A DNA stretch of 21,976 nt from Planctomycetota bacterium (lineage in GTDB: Bacteria; Planctomycetota; PUPC01; JACPCR01), in the NCBI GenBank assembly GCA_030740295.1, contig JASLXP010000220.1:1-21976 (forward strand), written 5' to 3'. This document shows, in pieces, positions 1 through 8,106 of the stretch. The notes beneath the pieces are model-generated. The model was not told the origin of the DNA. It did not search any database and was given only the letters and a program-made list of their open reading frames with translations. The translations under genes and the position numbers were made by a program. Each line of letters starts with the position of its first letter. Position 1 is the first letter of the stretch.

Positions 1-1934
1 TCCCAGCACATGGCGACCTCGTGTTCCTTGCCGTCGGCCACATTCGTCTTTCCGTTGGCCGCGCCGACCCAGCCGACGTCCATTGTCAGCTTTCCGCCGC
101 GAATGAAGAGCGTCTTGCCGTCGGCGCGCCATTGATTGCCAGGATCGGTTCGGCAGAAGATGGTGCCCCCCTTACGAGTTTTGATTCTGGCGTAAATGGT
201 GTAATCCCCGTTCGTCATTTCAAAATCCTTGGACTTTGCGATTTCAAGATAAGTCGCGCCGTTGAAGCCCGGCCACTCCGCTTTCGGTTTTTCTTTCTCT
301 GGTTCGGACGGCTTCAGGTTGGGGCCAAGTACGATGCGGCTGTCTGGCTTTTTCGTCAGCGCAATGGCTGCCGCCGCGCCAGGATGCCTTGCTACCTGCA
401 TGATCATCTCTTTTCTGCGGGGGCCCATATTGAACGTGCGCGAGTAAACAGGGCCGGCCTTGGTCCGAGTGAGGCCGGGCATCTCCATGACCTCGGTCTG
501 GCCAACCGTGTACTTGATGACGATCTTCTGGCCGTGCATGTAGAGTCCCTTGTAGTGGGCCCAGTCACGGGGCAGGGGGCCGTATGGTTTATCATCGCGG
601 CCCCGGATGCGCGGGTCTTCCCAGCTCCCCGTCTCAGGATGTGCCCAGCCCGGGCCGACCGGATTGGCGAAACTCGGTGTGCCGCCGATGCTGGGATGAA
701 TGGCATGCCGTCCGTCAAAATTGATGCCCTTCCAGTCGAGAAATTCTCCGCTCCATCCTGCGGCCATGCGCAGCGTGTCATGATCGAACGTCTGGAACAG
801 CTTGCCCCTCGATATGCCGCCCGGTCCGGGATCGAGCCGCACTGCGATTGATTTATAAGTGATGTTCGAGCCATCCCGATTGCTGATCTCCCAAGTCCCC
901 ATCAGGTGCGGGCCGTAATCCATTTCAACCCATTGCTTCTCTTTCTTTGGGGCCGGGCCGCGGGATTTGCCTTTGGGAAGTGCTGCCAGATAGGCATCAT
1001 CCACTTTGGTGTACTGGGAGGCATTGTGGGTCTTGAGGTAGGCATCGCGGATGTAGTGAACGACGTCGTACTTTTCCTGCGGCACCATCCAGGGCTGCGG
1101 CTGCATCATCCCGAATCCGTGGGTGAGGGTTTGATACATGGTGAACGGATCGTTGCCGTGCTTGAACTTGTCCTTCGCAAATTTCAATGAGGTCGGCAGT
1201 GAGCCAGGCATTTCGTGCGTGCCGTGGCAATTCATGCAAACGCGCTCGTAGATTTTCTGTCCACGTCCCCTTGCCTTGCCATCGAGGTCACGAATCATGC
1301 CCGCGTGATCGATGTCCTTTTCATACTCAGGGATCTTTACCGTGTAGAGCGACGCATCCGGTTTAAGCGCGTCTGCATGGGTTGGGCCCGCATGTGCGAT
1401 TTCGATGAGATAATTCATCAGGTCGAGAAACTGCTGCCGGCTGGCAAGCTGATTGACGAGCCCTTCAGGCATGATCGACGGGACGCCGTCCTTACGGGCC
1501 TCAACATCTTTCTTGGCGATTGTGACGAGTTTTCCGTTCTGAGAAGCATCCCGCAGGACGATGCTGTCACCCTCATCATCGTCAATAAAGCCGGTGTAAG
1601 TCTGCTCTTCCTTTGTCAGGATGCTGACCGTTTCAAAGCCCTTGCGAATGACCTTTGAAGGCCGCAGCACGGAATCGACGATGTGCTCGCCGGACACCTT
1701 ACCGATGCGTGCGAGATTGGGTCCGAGCTGGCGTCCTCCATCCGAGCCAGTGTGACAGGTGGTACATGCGGCCCCCGGCTGATAGAAGACGATGGCGCCT
1801 CGACGGGCGTCCCCCTTTTCTTTGGCTGCGGCGGCAAGGGCGGCGGGGTCTTCCTTGAGGAGCTGCTGCAGGAGGTGCACGTGCGAGTCTGCTTCGACTG
1901 TGAGTGAGGACAAAAGGACTAGGATGTATGACAT
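1..1934 (-). CDS. Di-haem c-type cytochrome with DUF6797-like and LamG-like domains (partial, 3' end outside window)
   Basis: This open frame runs without a stop from ATG at 1934 to the left edge, about 644 codons, so the C-terminus is missing. The start is supported by AGGAG at 1945-1941, six bases upstream, and by a short hydrophobic leader (residues 1-15, MSYILVLLSSLTVEA) suggesting export. Haem motif CTTCH lies at residues 57-61, followed by the PVC-type cytochrome signature VLRPSKVIRKGFE and an axial-Met candidate in MPEGL (M155). A second haem motif, CMNCH, lies at 233-237, with candidate Met ligands near 276. From about 332 a DUF6797-like stretch begins (KQWVEMDYGPHLMGTW), and from about 555 a LamG/concanavalin-like fold (FNGATYLEIA). 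Proteins of this layout are typical of Planctomycetota and Verrucomicrobiota; they are periplasmic and presumed to carry electrons, but the substrate is unknown. Domain naming is from memory of motifs. Confidence 0.85.
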   Translation of the reverse strand, partial: MSYILVLLSSLTVEADSHVHLLQQLLKEDPAALAAAAKEKGDARRGAIVFYQPGAACTTCHTGSDGGRQLGPNLARIGKVSGEHIVDSVLRPSKVIRKGFETVSILTKEEQTYTGFIDDDEGDSIVLRDASQNGKLVTIAKKDVEARKDGVPSIMPEGLVNQLASRQQFLDLMNYLIEIAHAGPTHADALKPDASLYTVKIPEYEKDIDHAGMIRDLDGKARGRGQKIYERVCMNCHGTHEMPGSLPTSLKFAKDKFKHGNDPFTMYQTLTHGFGMMQPQPWMVPQEKYDVVHYIRDAYLKTHNASQYTKVDDAYLAALPKGKSRGPAPKKEKQWVEMDYGPHLMGTWEISNRDGSNITYKSIAVRLDPGPGGISRGKLFQTFDHDTLRMAAGWSGEFLDWKGINFDGRHAIHPSIGGTPSFANPVGPGWAHPETGSWEDPRIRGRDDKPYGPLPRDWAHYKGLYMHGQKIVIKYTVGQTEVMEMPGLTRTKAGPVYSRTFNMGPRRKEMIMQVARHPGAAAAIALTKKPDSRIVLGPNLKPSEPEKEKPKAEWPGFNGATYLEIAKSKDFEMTNGDYTIYARIKTRKGGTIFCRTDPGNQWRADGKTLFIRGGKLTMDVGWVGAANGKTNVADGKEHEVAMCW

Positions 1935-1971
1935 TTCAATCTCCTGAGGTTTTTTGGTAGGCGCTAATTTA

Positions 1972-1983
1972 GCAACATGTTGC
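1972..1983. promoter_or_regulatory. Perfect 12-bp palindrome upstream of the cytochrome gene (possible operator)
   Basis: GCAACATGTTGC is a perfect dyad 38 bases upstream of the cytochrome start, in the 109-base gap between two minus-strand genes. Its place fits a repressor or activator site, but one copy of a 12-mer is weak evidence and no matching second site was noticed. Confidence 0.2.
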
Positions 1984-2043
1984 CGGCTCGCTGAATGACT
2001 GCGGCGGCACTCAACTTTGTATCGGAGTTCACGGACTGCTTGG

Positions 2044-4425
2044 TTAATTGCCTTTAACCAGATGCGAGAGGCTCAACGTGCTCACGACCGTGGCAAAGAT
2101 GAGTTCGTGGTCTTCGACATTGTTGGGGCTTGATGAACCCACCGCAGTGATGACTGCTTCCGCAGCCTCGATAGCGATTTTGCGGTGAATCTGCTCTTCA
2201 TCATCGATAGTAGCGACAATCTCTACGAGCCTGAGGAGGCTGACAAACATGTCGGCGTAGCGACCCAAGTGACATTGCTCCAAAGCTGAATTCAGAAACG
2301 GCTCAACCTGCTCCGCAAAATCGGGCATGCTGCCTTTCAACTTATCCACATGTCCAAGTGCGGTTCTGATTTCAGAATGGATACGGCTCGCCTGCCCAAG
2401 ATCGTTGAGAATCGCCAATCGATAAAAACTCTCACCAGCCCCGAGCGAACGGCAGACTGAATTCAGAAGCTGCGCCTGTATGACTGTTGATTGATACTCG
2501 GACAGGCCCCGCATCGCGTGACGGACCACTCTCGTTTCCCCCAGTCGACTGAGTGAGTCAACGAGGGTAGGAAAGAGCTCAGCATCATCGTGCTCCTTCA
2601 ATCGTTCATAGAGCATTTTTCGAATGCCCTCTCCCCCTATCTCAGCCAGAGAACGCGCTGCGCTTACCCTCACGCTTGGGTCCGGATCGTCGAGGGCCTC
2701 CTGCAGAGCAGCCAGGCTGAGTGGGTGTCCAATCTTGCCAAGAGCCTCTGCTGCTTCCGCTCGGATATCCGATTCTTTGTCGGCCATCTGATCCATCAGG
2801 GAAGGCGCGGCCTCGTGTTCACCGATGAGACCGAGCCCGGTGGCCGCACTTCGCCTCACGTCAGGGCTGATGTCGTCAAGCGCGTCCACCAGATCGTTGA
2901 TGGCCATCGGACTGCCTGAGCGGCCAAGCGCAGTGGCAGCTCGGGAGCGGATGCTCTCGCTTTTGAACAGGTTTAATGCCAACGAATTGATGAGGAACGA
3001 AATCGTGTTGCCCCTCCACAGGCTGCTCAGCATGGACCTCAGGGATTTGGATTTCTTTTCCTGGAGCTGATGCAGCGGAATCATCAACAGTAAACGGCTG
3101 GCCGCGGTCAGCAGAAAGACCAGTTGAATGCTGTCAAAGCTCATTCCAGACACAGTGAATGCCCCCGCATGCGCGACGATGATCCCTCCGGTGAACGCGC
3201 CAATGGCATTTGCCAGATGCAAAGAAAGCGACCAGGCAACCAAGTGTGGCGGACGACCCTTCTCAGGAAGTTTGTCCCAAAGCATAGGGATCGAAGCCAG
3301 GTTTGTGGTCACCATCATCAGGCTGTTCGCGATCAAGGCGATGGGCACAAGGATGAGAAGTTCAGGGCGTGCCGTGGCCCAGAAAAGGGGAGCGATGATT
3401 CCCGGCAGCAGGGCGAGTTGCAGCACGGGTTTACTGCCAAATCGAGAGACCAGGCCACCCACAGGACGATTGCTCAACAGCACGACGATTAGGGCGATGT
3501 TCTGGTAAAGCGCAATTCTGGTGTAAGAGATGCCCAAATTGTCGAGCATGAACACCGCATAAAACGGGAGCGAAAGAGACATGCAGAATTGCACACCAAA
3601 GCGAAACACAATGAGGCCCCGAAAGTCGGCGTTTCGGAACACTGTCATGAATGATTTCATCGAGCCCTGGTCTTCGCTGGAATCGAGCTTTGGCATCGGC
3701 GCCGTAGCAAGGGCGCCACAGATTCCTAACCCCATCAGCCCTCCGCACAGAAATACGATCAGGAAACCGATGTAACTGGGTTGGTTCTTCTTTGCGTCTG
3801 GAGGCTTTCCTGTTCGATTGTCAGATTCAGCCTGTTCTGGGGCTTCAAGTTGACTTCCACTGGTGACTTGAAAAATCCCTTCCCCGGGCTGGGCCGGGAA
3901 CATATCCAGCACCGCCCCAAACAAGAATCCCGCGACCACAACCATCACGGTCTGGCCCAGTGAGCGTTGGCTGACGAATTTAGCCCGATGCGATTCAGGA
4001 GGAATGCGCGAGAGCCAATCCCCAAGGATCGGCATGCGAAGGTGTACGAAGAAAAACCCGAGCGCGCTGAGAAAGTAAATTGCGGGCAGATGAAACGCCT
4101 TCGCCAGTACAACAGGAATCAGGATTGGCGTAAACCTCGCCATCATGTTGGCAAAGGCACATCCGATGACGAAAAGTTTTTTCCTGCGAATTCGGCCGGT
4201 AAACCGCACGGCGAAGAGCTGCGTCAGGCTGACGAGCGCGGCCATTGAGGTCAGGAAGGCGATATCCTGCCTGAGAACTCCGAGGGCCAGAGCGAATCCT
4301 GTAAAGACGGGGCCGTTCAGGCCTAACGCCCGTGCATACGCGCCTTGGAGAATCCCCTGGATGAGGAAGGCTTTCAGGCCCCGTGCCGTTTGCGCTGGCG
4401 ATAGGTTTTCGTTCTCAATCTGCAT
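2044..4425 (-). CDS. MFS transporter fused to C-terminal HEAT repeats
   Basis: This 793-residue protein has two parts. Residues about 15-452 form a polytopic domain with many hydrophobic helices and an MFS-like layout, including the loop motif SNRPVGGLVSRFGSK near 318-332. A hydrophilic loop at about 178-217 separates helices. Residues about 490-630 carry at least three HEAT/PBS-lyase-type repeats with the pattern RSRAATALGRSGSP, VRRSAATGLGLIGE, IRAEAAEALGKIGH, VRVSAARSLAEIGG. The last 160 residues look helical. Typical MFS proteins have 400-450 residues, so this is about 340 longer. The HEAT part should face the cytoplasm and may bind a partner or gate transport; substrate is not deducible. 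No clear Shine-Dalgarno precedes the ATG. The next gene downstream on the same strand is the cytochrome, 109 bases away, so the two could be co-transcribed. Confidence 0.85.
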   Translation of the reverse strand: MQIENENLSPAQTARGLKAFLIQGILQGAYARALGLNGPVFTGFALALGVLRQDIAFLTSMAALVSLTQLFAVRFTGRIRRKKLFVIGCAFANMMARFTPILIPVVLAKAFHLPAIYFLSALGFFFVHLRMPILGDWLSRIPPESHRAKFVSQRSLGQTVMVVVAGFLFGAVLDMFPAQPGEGIFQVTSGSQLEAPEQAESDNRTGKPPDAKKNQPSYIGFLIVFLCGGLMGLGICGALATAPMPKLDSSEDQGSMKSFMTVFRNADFRGLIVFRFGVQFCMSLSLPFYAVFMLDNLGISYTRIALYQNIALIVVLLSNRPVGGLVSRFGSKPVLQLALLPGIIAPLFWATARPELLILVPIALIANSLMMVTTNLASIPMLWDKLPEKGRPPHLVAWSLSLHLANAIGAFTGGIIVAHAGAFTVSGMSFDSIQLVFLLTAASRLLLMIPLHQLQEKKSKSLRSMLSSLWRGNTISFLINSLALNLFKSESIRSRAATALGRSGSPMAINDLVDALDDISPDVRRSAATGLGLIGEHEAAPSLMDQMADKESDIRAEAAEALGKIGHPLSLAALQEALDDPDPSVRVSAARSLAEIGGEGIRKMLYERLKEHDDAELFPTLVDSLSRLGETRVVRHAMRGLSEYQSTVIQAQLLNSVCRSLGAGESFYRLAILNDLGQASRIHSEIRTALGHVDKLKGSMPDFAEQVEPFLNSALEQCHLGRYADMFVSLLRLVEIVATIDDEEQIHRKIAIEAAEAVITAVGSSSPNNVEDHELIFATVVSTLSLSHLVKGN

Positions 4426-4552
4426 ATCGACGCTGCAAGAGCGGCGTTTACCTCTCGTTTATTGCGGTATTGGCATGCAAGTTTTTGAATTTGCAGTATT
4501 GAGTATAGAGTCCAATATCGAAACTGTTCTTCATCACCAGACTCCATGGATT

Positions 4553-5131
4553 ATGGAATACATCATCCCGGCTTTCATCGGAATCGGTCTGAGCGCGGCC
4601 TGTGGATTTCGGGTATTCGTGCCGCCCTTTGTCATGAGCGTGGCCTCGCATCTGGGATTCGAGGCATTCCAGTTCGGGGGCGGATTCGAATGGATCGGCT
4701 CCTGGCCGGCGACCATCGCGCTTGGCATCGCAGTCGGTGTCGAGATCGCAGCCTACTACATCCCCTGGGTGGATAATCTGCTCGATACAGTCACAACACC
4801 GATGGCGGTCGTCGCCGGAACCATGGCTACCGGAGCTATGCTCGGCGATGCCGACCCGGCGGTAAAGTGGGCACTCGCACTGATTGCCGGCGGCGGCTCC
4901 GCTGCTGTCATCCAGACCGGAACCGGGATCACAAGGGCCGCATCCACCGCTGCGACCGGCGGGGTGGGCAACCCGGTGGTCTCGACTGTCGAAGCCGGCG
5001 GCTCACTCTTTCTGTCGATCCTGGCCATCGTGCTCCCGATAGTGGCCTTTGTTGTCGTGCTCGTCATGGTGGTCTGGTCGGGAAAGAAAATGTTTGGCTG
5101 GTTCAGGAAGAGACCTTCCCGGGCTGAGTGA
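4553..5131 (+). CDS. DUF4126-family integral membrane protein
   Basis: A 192-residue hydrophobic protein starting MEYIIPAFIGIGLSAACGFRVF. The open frame extends further upstream but there it overlaps the divergent MFS gene on the opposite strand and reads as non-coding; the ATG at 4553 gives the hydrophobic N-terminus expected of this family. Four or five membrane segments are visible (about 1-20, 40-62, 80-100, 105-120 and 152-178), ending in a basic tail (GKKMFGWFRKRPSRAE). The features GFRVFVPP, a central WVDNLLDTVTTP and GGGSAAVIQTGTGITR resemble the DUF4126 family as I recall it. Function is unknown. No strong ribosome-binding site is visible. It is divergent from the MFS-HEAT gene, with 127 bases between the starts. 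Confidence 0.75.
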   Translation: MEYIIPAFIGIGLSAACGFRVFVPPFVMSVASHLGFEAFQFGGGFEWIGSWPATIALGIAVGVEIAAYYIPWVDNLLDTVTTPMAVVAGTMATGAMLGDADPAVKWALALIAGGGSAAVIQTGTGITRAASTAATGGVGNPVVSTVEAGGSLFLSILAIVLPIVAFVVVLVMVVWSGKKMFGWFRKRPSRAE

Positions 5132-5222
5132 CCTGTCTGGACTGATTCGATTTCTTCAGTGGCAGGCTCTTCATCAGCAGTCGTGATGAGCAGCCGAGTT
5201 GATATGATTTCATGACAATCAG

Positions 5223-5456
5223 ATGACTCCCATACAAAGACTCGAGAAAAAATGGAGAGATGTTGCCACGTTGTTTTACATTCACAGGCGTTGGCTATAC
5301 CAACTTTCCCAGTTGACTGATCAATTGGGGACAGCAGTGAAAATGCCTTCTCAAAAGGGAAAGCAAATCCACCTGGACTTAATTGAAGATTTGGAGGCCT
5401 TAACTGGAAGATTAGAGGCCAACTCTGAACGCATACTTGAACTACTCGGAGGCTGA
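5223..5456 (+). CDS. Small helical protein of unknown function
   Basis: A 77-residue reading frame that I do not recognise. It starts MTPIQRLEKKWRDVATLF and is rich in Leu, Glu and Lys/Arg with a likely helical pattern, especially LDLIEDLEALTGRLEANSERILELLGG at the end. There is no signal peptide or membrane segment. The coding case rests on the helical composition and on the tight junction with the next gene, whose Shine-Dalgarno lies inside this frame's last codons. No clear ribosome-binding site precedes the ATG at 5223, so the start is uncertain. Base use is more AT-rich than in neighbours, which may mean foreign origin or weak constraint. Confidence 0.5.
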   Translation: MTPIQRLEKKWRDVATLFYIHRRWLYQLSQLTDQLGTAVKMPSQKGKQIHLDLIEDLEALTGRLEANSERILELLGG

Positions 5457-5457
5457 A

Positions 5458-5700
5458 ATGAAGACCACTGATCAGATGCCTGAATTATCATGCAGAGAAG
5501 AACTTCAGGAACTCGATCTCCAGTATGAAAAAGCCAATCAAAGCCTGCAATCGGCAAAAGACTCGAATGCAGACAGCGAGAAGATTGCTTCCTTACTTAA
5601 AGAACTGAGCGGTCTTCGCAGGGAAATGCTTGGCCTGGAAACCGCGGAGGCGGACCGCATTGCGGCCCCGTACATTCAGAAACAGCCGGTCACTTCCTGA
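5458..5700 (+). CDS. Small coiled-coil protein, coupled to the preceding gene
   Basis: An 80-residue protein beginning MKTTDQMPELSCREELQEL. The frame stays open upstream to an ATG at 5437, but GGAGG at 5448-5452 sits five bases before the ATG at 5458, which decides the start. That ATG is one base after the stop of the preceding small gene, so the pair is probably translationally coupled. Residues 10-65 show heptad-like Leu/Glu spacing (LQELDLQYEKANQSLQSAK, LLKELSGLRREMLGLETA), indicating a coiled coil or helical hairpin. No export signal is seen and I do not recognise the family. The size and charge would suit a chaperone or adaptor, but that is guesswork. The 196 bases after it, to the M60 gene, hold nothing I can support. 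Confidence 0.6.
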   Translation: MKTTDQMPELSCREELQELDLQYEKANQSLQSAKDSNADSEKIASLLKELSGLRREMLGLETAEADRIAAPYIQKQPVTS

Positions 5701-5896
5701 ACTGGTTGCCCCTGTGGCTTTTGCTATTATCCGCGGCAAATTGCGACGATCTCGATCCATTCGAAAGCCCCAGATTCTGTTATCTATCGCCACGTTTGGG
5801 TAACGGTCAGAAAGTCACGATGACCGGTCATCCGACCCGCGTGGGTGCCATGGTATTCGTGATCGAAAGCAAGACTCTTTCTGACTTCAACGGCTC

Positions 5897-8077
5897 ATGG
5901 CACATATAAGACCTCTATTCCTTACACTTGCTTTCTGCATTTCCGATTCTGCATTTGCAGAACTGCCTGAACGGCTGCGGCCATTTCTCGAAAGTGTAAG
6001 CGTGGTCGATGCGCCGGGCGTACCAGGCTCAGTCTGCGTGTTTGGTGAGAAAGCCTTTTCCGTGATCAGCGCAAAGAGCGGGCGGCATCGTGTAGGGGTG
6101 ATCGCCGTCTCAGAGCTGGAGAAAGGGCGCGTCGCTGCCTTCGGGCATACGGGCTATCTGATGCGCCAATCTCTCGAAAAAGCCGATACCGGCAGATTGA
6201 TGCAGAACATTATTCGATGGCTGAACGGCAAAAACCCGGACAAGCCTGTCAGGGTTCTCGGCAATCCGGGGCTTGTGAAATGGATGAATGAGAATGACCT
6301 GAAGGCGGAACCAGCGCCCCGGGACTGGGTGGACCATCTCAGCGAATATCAGGCTCTCTGCGCCGGTGAAAGGGACTTCAGCAAAAAAGAGCAGGGGGCG
6401 ATCCTCGAATTCATCAAGGCGGGTGGCGGCTTTGCCATGAGCACTACCGGATGGGGCTGGCTGCAATTGCATCCTGGAAAGAATCTTCAGACCGATCACG
6501 ATGGCAACAGAATTCTCGCAAAAGCTGGTCTCGCCTTTTCCGATAGCTTCACACAGCGCACCGCGCCGAACGGATTCGAGACGAACAGCCCGCCATCAGA
6601 ATACCTGCACGCGGCAACTGCTCTCGATGCTCTTCTTTCCGGCAAACCGCCAGCGGCCGACCTGGACCAGATTTCAGCCACGGCATTGGCCGCCAGCCGC
6701 GTCGTTCCGAAGGATGATGAAATTATCCGACCGAAACTGAACCAACTGTTGGAGTCGGGGATGAGCGATATCCCGACCAAAGAGAAGCCATTCACCTTGG
6801 CTAAACATGCAAGGCAGCGGCTGGCACTCGCCCTGCAATTGCAGCAACTGCAACGCCTGCCAGTTCAGGAGGTGAAAGCACACCCGGCCGCAGGCGCCTT
6901 CCCGGGCAAGGTGCCCGCGGAAGCCAGGCGTGTGGAACGTTCTCTCGAAATAGACCTGTCCATCCCTGATTGGCACAGTACGGGCCTCTACGCGGCGCCA
7001 GGAGAACTGATCTCCTTCGAGAAAGAGACAAAGGCTCACCTTCAAGTGCGCATTGGATGCCACAAGGATCGGATCTGGCATAAACCCGCGTGGCGGCGGG
7101 TTCCTGAGGTCACGACCACTGCGGCTTTTTCGAGGCCTTCGATCGAGGCCGCGTCCGCATTCGGCGGCTTGGTTTACATTCATGTTCCGAGGGCCATGGA
7201 GGGCAAGGCCCCAATCAAGATCAAAGGAGCTGTCGAAGCCCCTTACTTCGTCCTTGGCAAGACAAGCCTCGAAGCCTGGAACACGACGATACGCAACCAC
7301 CCGGCGCCCTGGGCCGAGCTGGCCTGTGACAGCATCATCTATTCCGTTCCTTCGTCTTCGATTCGAAACCTTGAAGACCCCGAGTCACTCATGAAAACGT
7401 GGGATGAAGTAATGGCAGCGGTCGCCGACCTGGCGACCATACCGCGCAAGAGAAGGCGGCCCGAACGATTCGTGCTCGACGTTCAGATCAGCGCGGGTTA
7501 CATGCATTCCGGTTATCCCATCATGGCGCACCTGGACGCGGTCTACAGCATGGATCGAAAGAAACTGCTCGCGGGCCTGTGGGGCAACTTCCATGAGATC
7601 GGTCACAACCACCAGAGCGCGCCCTGGACTTTTAACGGCACGGTCGAGGTGACATGTAATCTGTTTACGCTCTACGTGTATGAAAAGGTCTGCGGAATCA
7701 CCCCCGACAGAAATCAGCGTACAAACCCGCTCCAGCTTCAGGCCCGCACCACGAAATATTTCGCAGACGGCGCCAAATTTGACCGCTGGAAGAAACAGCC
7801 CTTTACCGCGCTGATGATGTACGTGCAGCTTCAGCAGGCGTTCGGCTGGGACTCTTTCAAAAAAGTTTTCAAGGAATACCGCGCTCTAAAAAAGAACGAA
7901 CTGCCCAGAACAGATGACGAGGAACGCGATCAATGGATGGTGAGATTTTCGAAGACAGTAGGGAAGAACCTGGGCCCATTCTTTCAGGCCTGGAACGTGC
8001 CCACTTCAGAGGCGGCCCGCGATTCGATCAAGGAACTGCCAGCCTGGATGCCTGATGGATTTCCGCCGGGGAAGTAA
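5897..8077 (+). CDS. Secreted M60/enhancin-family zinc metallopeptidase
   Basis: A 726-residue protein with a signal peptide (MAHIRPLFLTLAFCISDSAFA, cleavage after about residue 21), so it is exported. The zinc-binding motif is HEIGH at residues 566-570, followed by NHQ, with E584 in NGTVEV as the third ligand; HExxH plus a Glu 14 residues later matches the M60 gluzincin pattern. Residues about 25-260 resemble the glutamine-amidotransferase-like N-terminal region seen in TCAF-type M60 proteins (AFGHTGYLMRQSLEKADTGRLMQNIIRWLNG). A beta-rich section, about 340-470, precedes the peptidase core, and a helical end follows (FFQAWNVPTSEAAR near 693). Family members often cut glycoproteins such as mucins; the target here is unknown. 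No Shine-Dalgarno is visible. The gene converges on moeA, with 29 bases between the stops. Confidence 0.85.
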   Translation: MAHIRPLFLTLAFCISDSAFAELPERLRPFLESVSVVDAPGVPGSVCVFGEKAFSVISAKSGRHRVGVIAVSELEKGRVAAFGHTGYLMRQSLEKADTGRLMQNIIRWLNGKNPDKPVRVLGNPGLVKWMNENDLKAEPAPRDWVDHLSEYQALCAGERDFSKKEQGAILEFIKAGGGFAMSTTGWGWLQLHPGKNLQTDHDGNRILAKAGLAFSDSFTQRTAPNGFETNSPPSEYLHAATALDALLSGKPPAADLDQISATALAASRVVPKDDEIIRPKLNQLLESGMSDIPTKEKPFTLAKHARQRLALALQLQQLQRLPVQEVKAHPAAGAFPGKVPAEARRVERSLEIDLSIPDWHSTGLYAAPGELISFEKETKAHLQVRIGCHKDRIWHKPAWRRVPEVTTTAAFSRPSIEAASAFGGLVYIHVPRAMEGKAPIKIKGAVEAPYFVLGKTSLEAWNTTIRNHPAPWAELACDSIIYSVPSSSIRNLEDPESLMKTWDEVMAAVADLATIPRKRRRPERFVLDVQISAGYMHSGYPIMAHLDAVYSMDRKKLLAGLWGNFHEIGHNHQSAPWTFNGTVEVTCNLFTLYVYEKVCGITPDRNQRTNPLQLQARTTKYFADGAKFDRWKKQPFTALMMYVQLQQAFGWDSFKKVFKEYRALKKNELPRTDDEERDQWMVRFSKTVGKNLGPFFQAWNVPTSEAARDSIKELPAWMPDGFPPGK

Positions 8078-8106
8078 GACATTGGGAGATGAGGGGACTT
8101 CGAGGC

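Noticed and set aside
21..851. Plus-strand 276-codon open frame
   Set aside because: It lies opposite the cytochrome coding frame, its product has no recognisable domain, and the minus-strand frame has haem motifs and a Shine-Dalgarno.
4145..4552. Upstream extension of the DUF4126 frame
   Set aside because: It overlaps the 5' end of the MFS-HEAT gene on the other strand and adds a basic, non-family N-terminus.
5171..5189. Hairpin TCATCA/TGATGA after the DUF4126 gene
   Set aside because: The stem has only six base pairs with a seven-base loop and no T-run, so a terminator call is not justified.
5706..5909. 67-codon frame with a hydrophobic start (MPLWLLLLSAANC)
   Set aside because: It overlaps the M60 start, has no ribosome-binding site and the rest of the sequence does not look protein-like.
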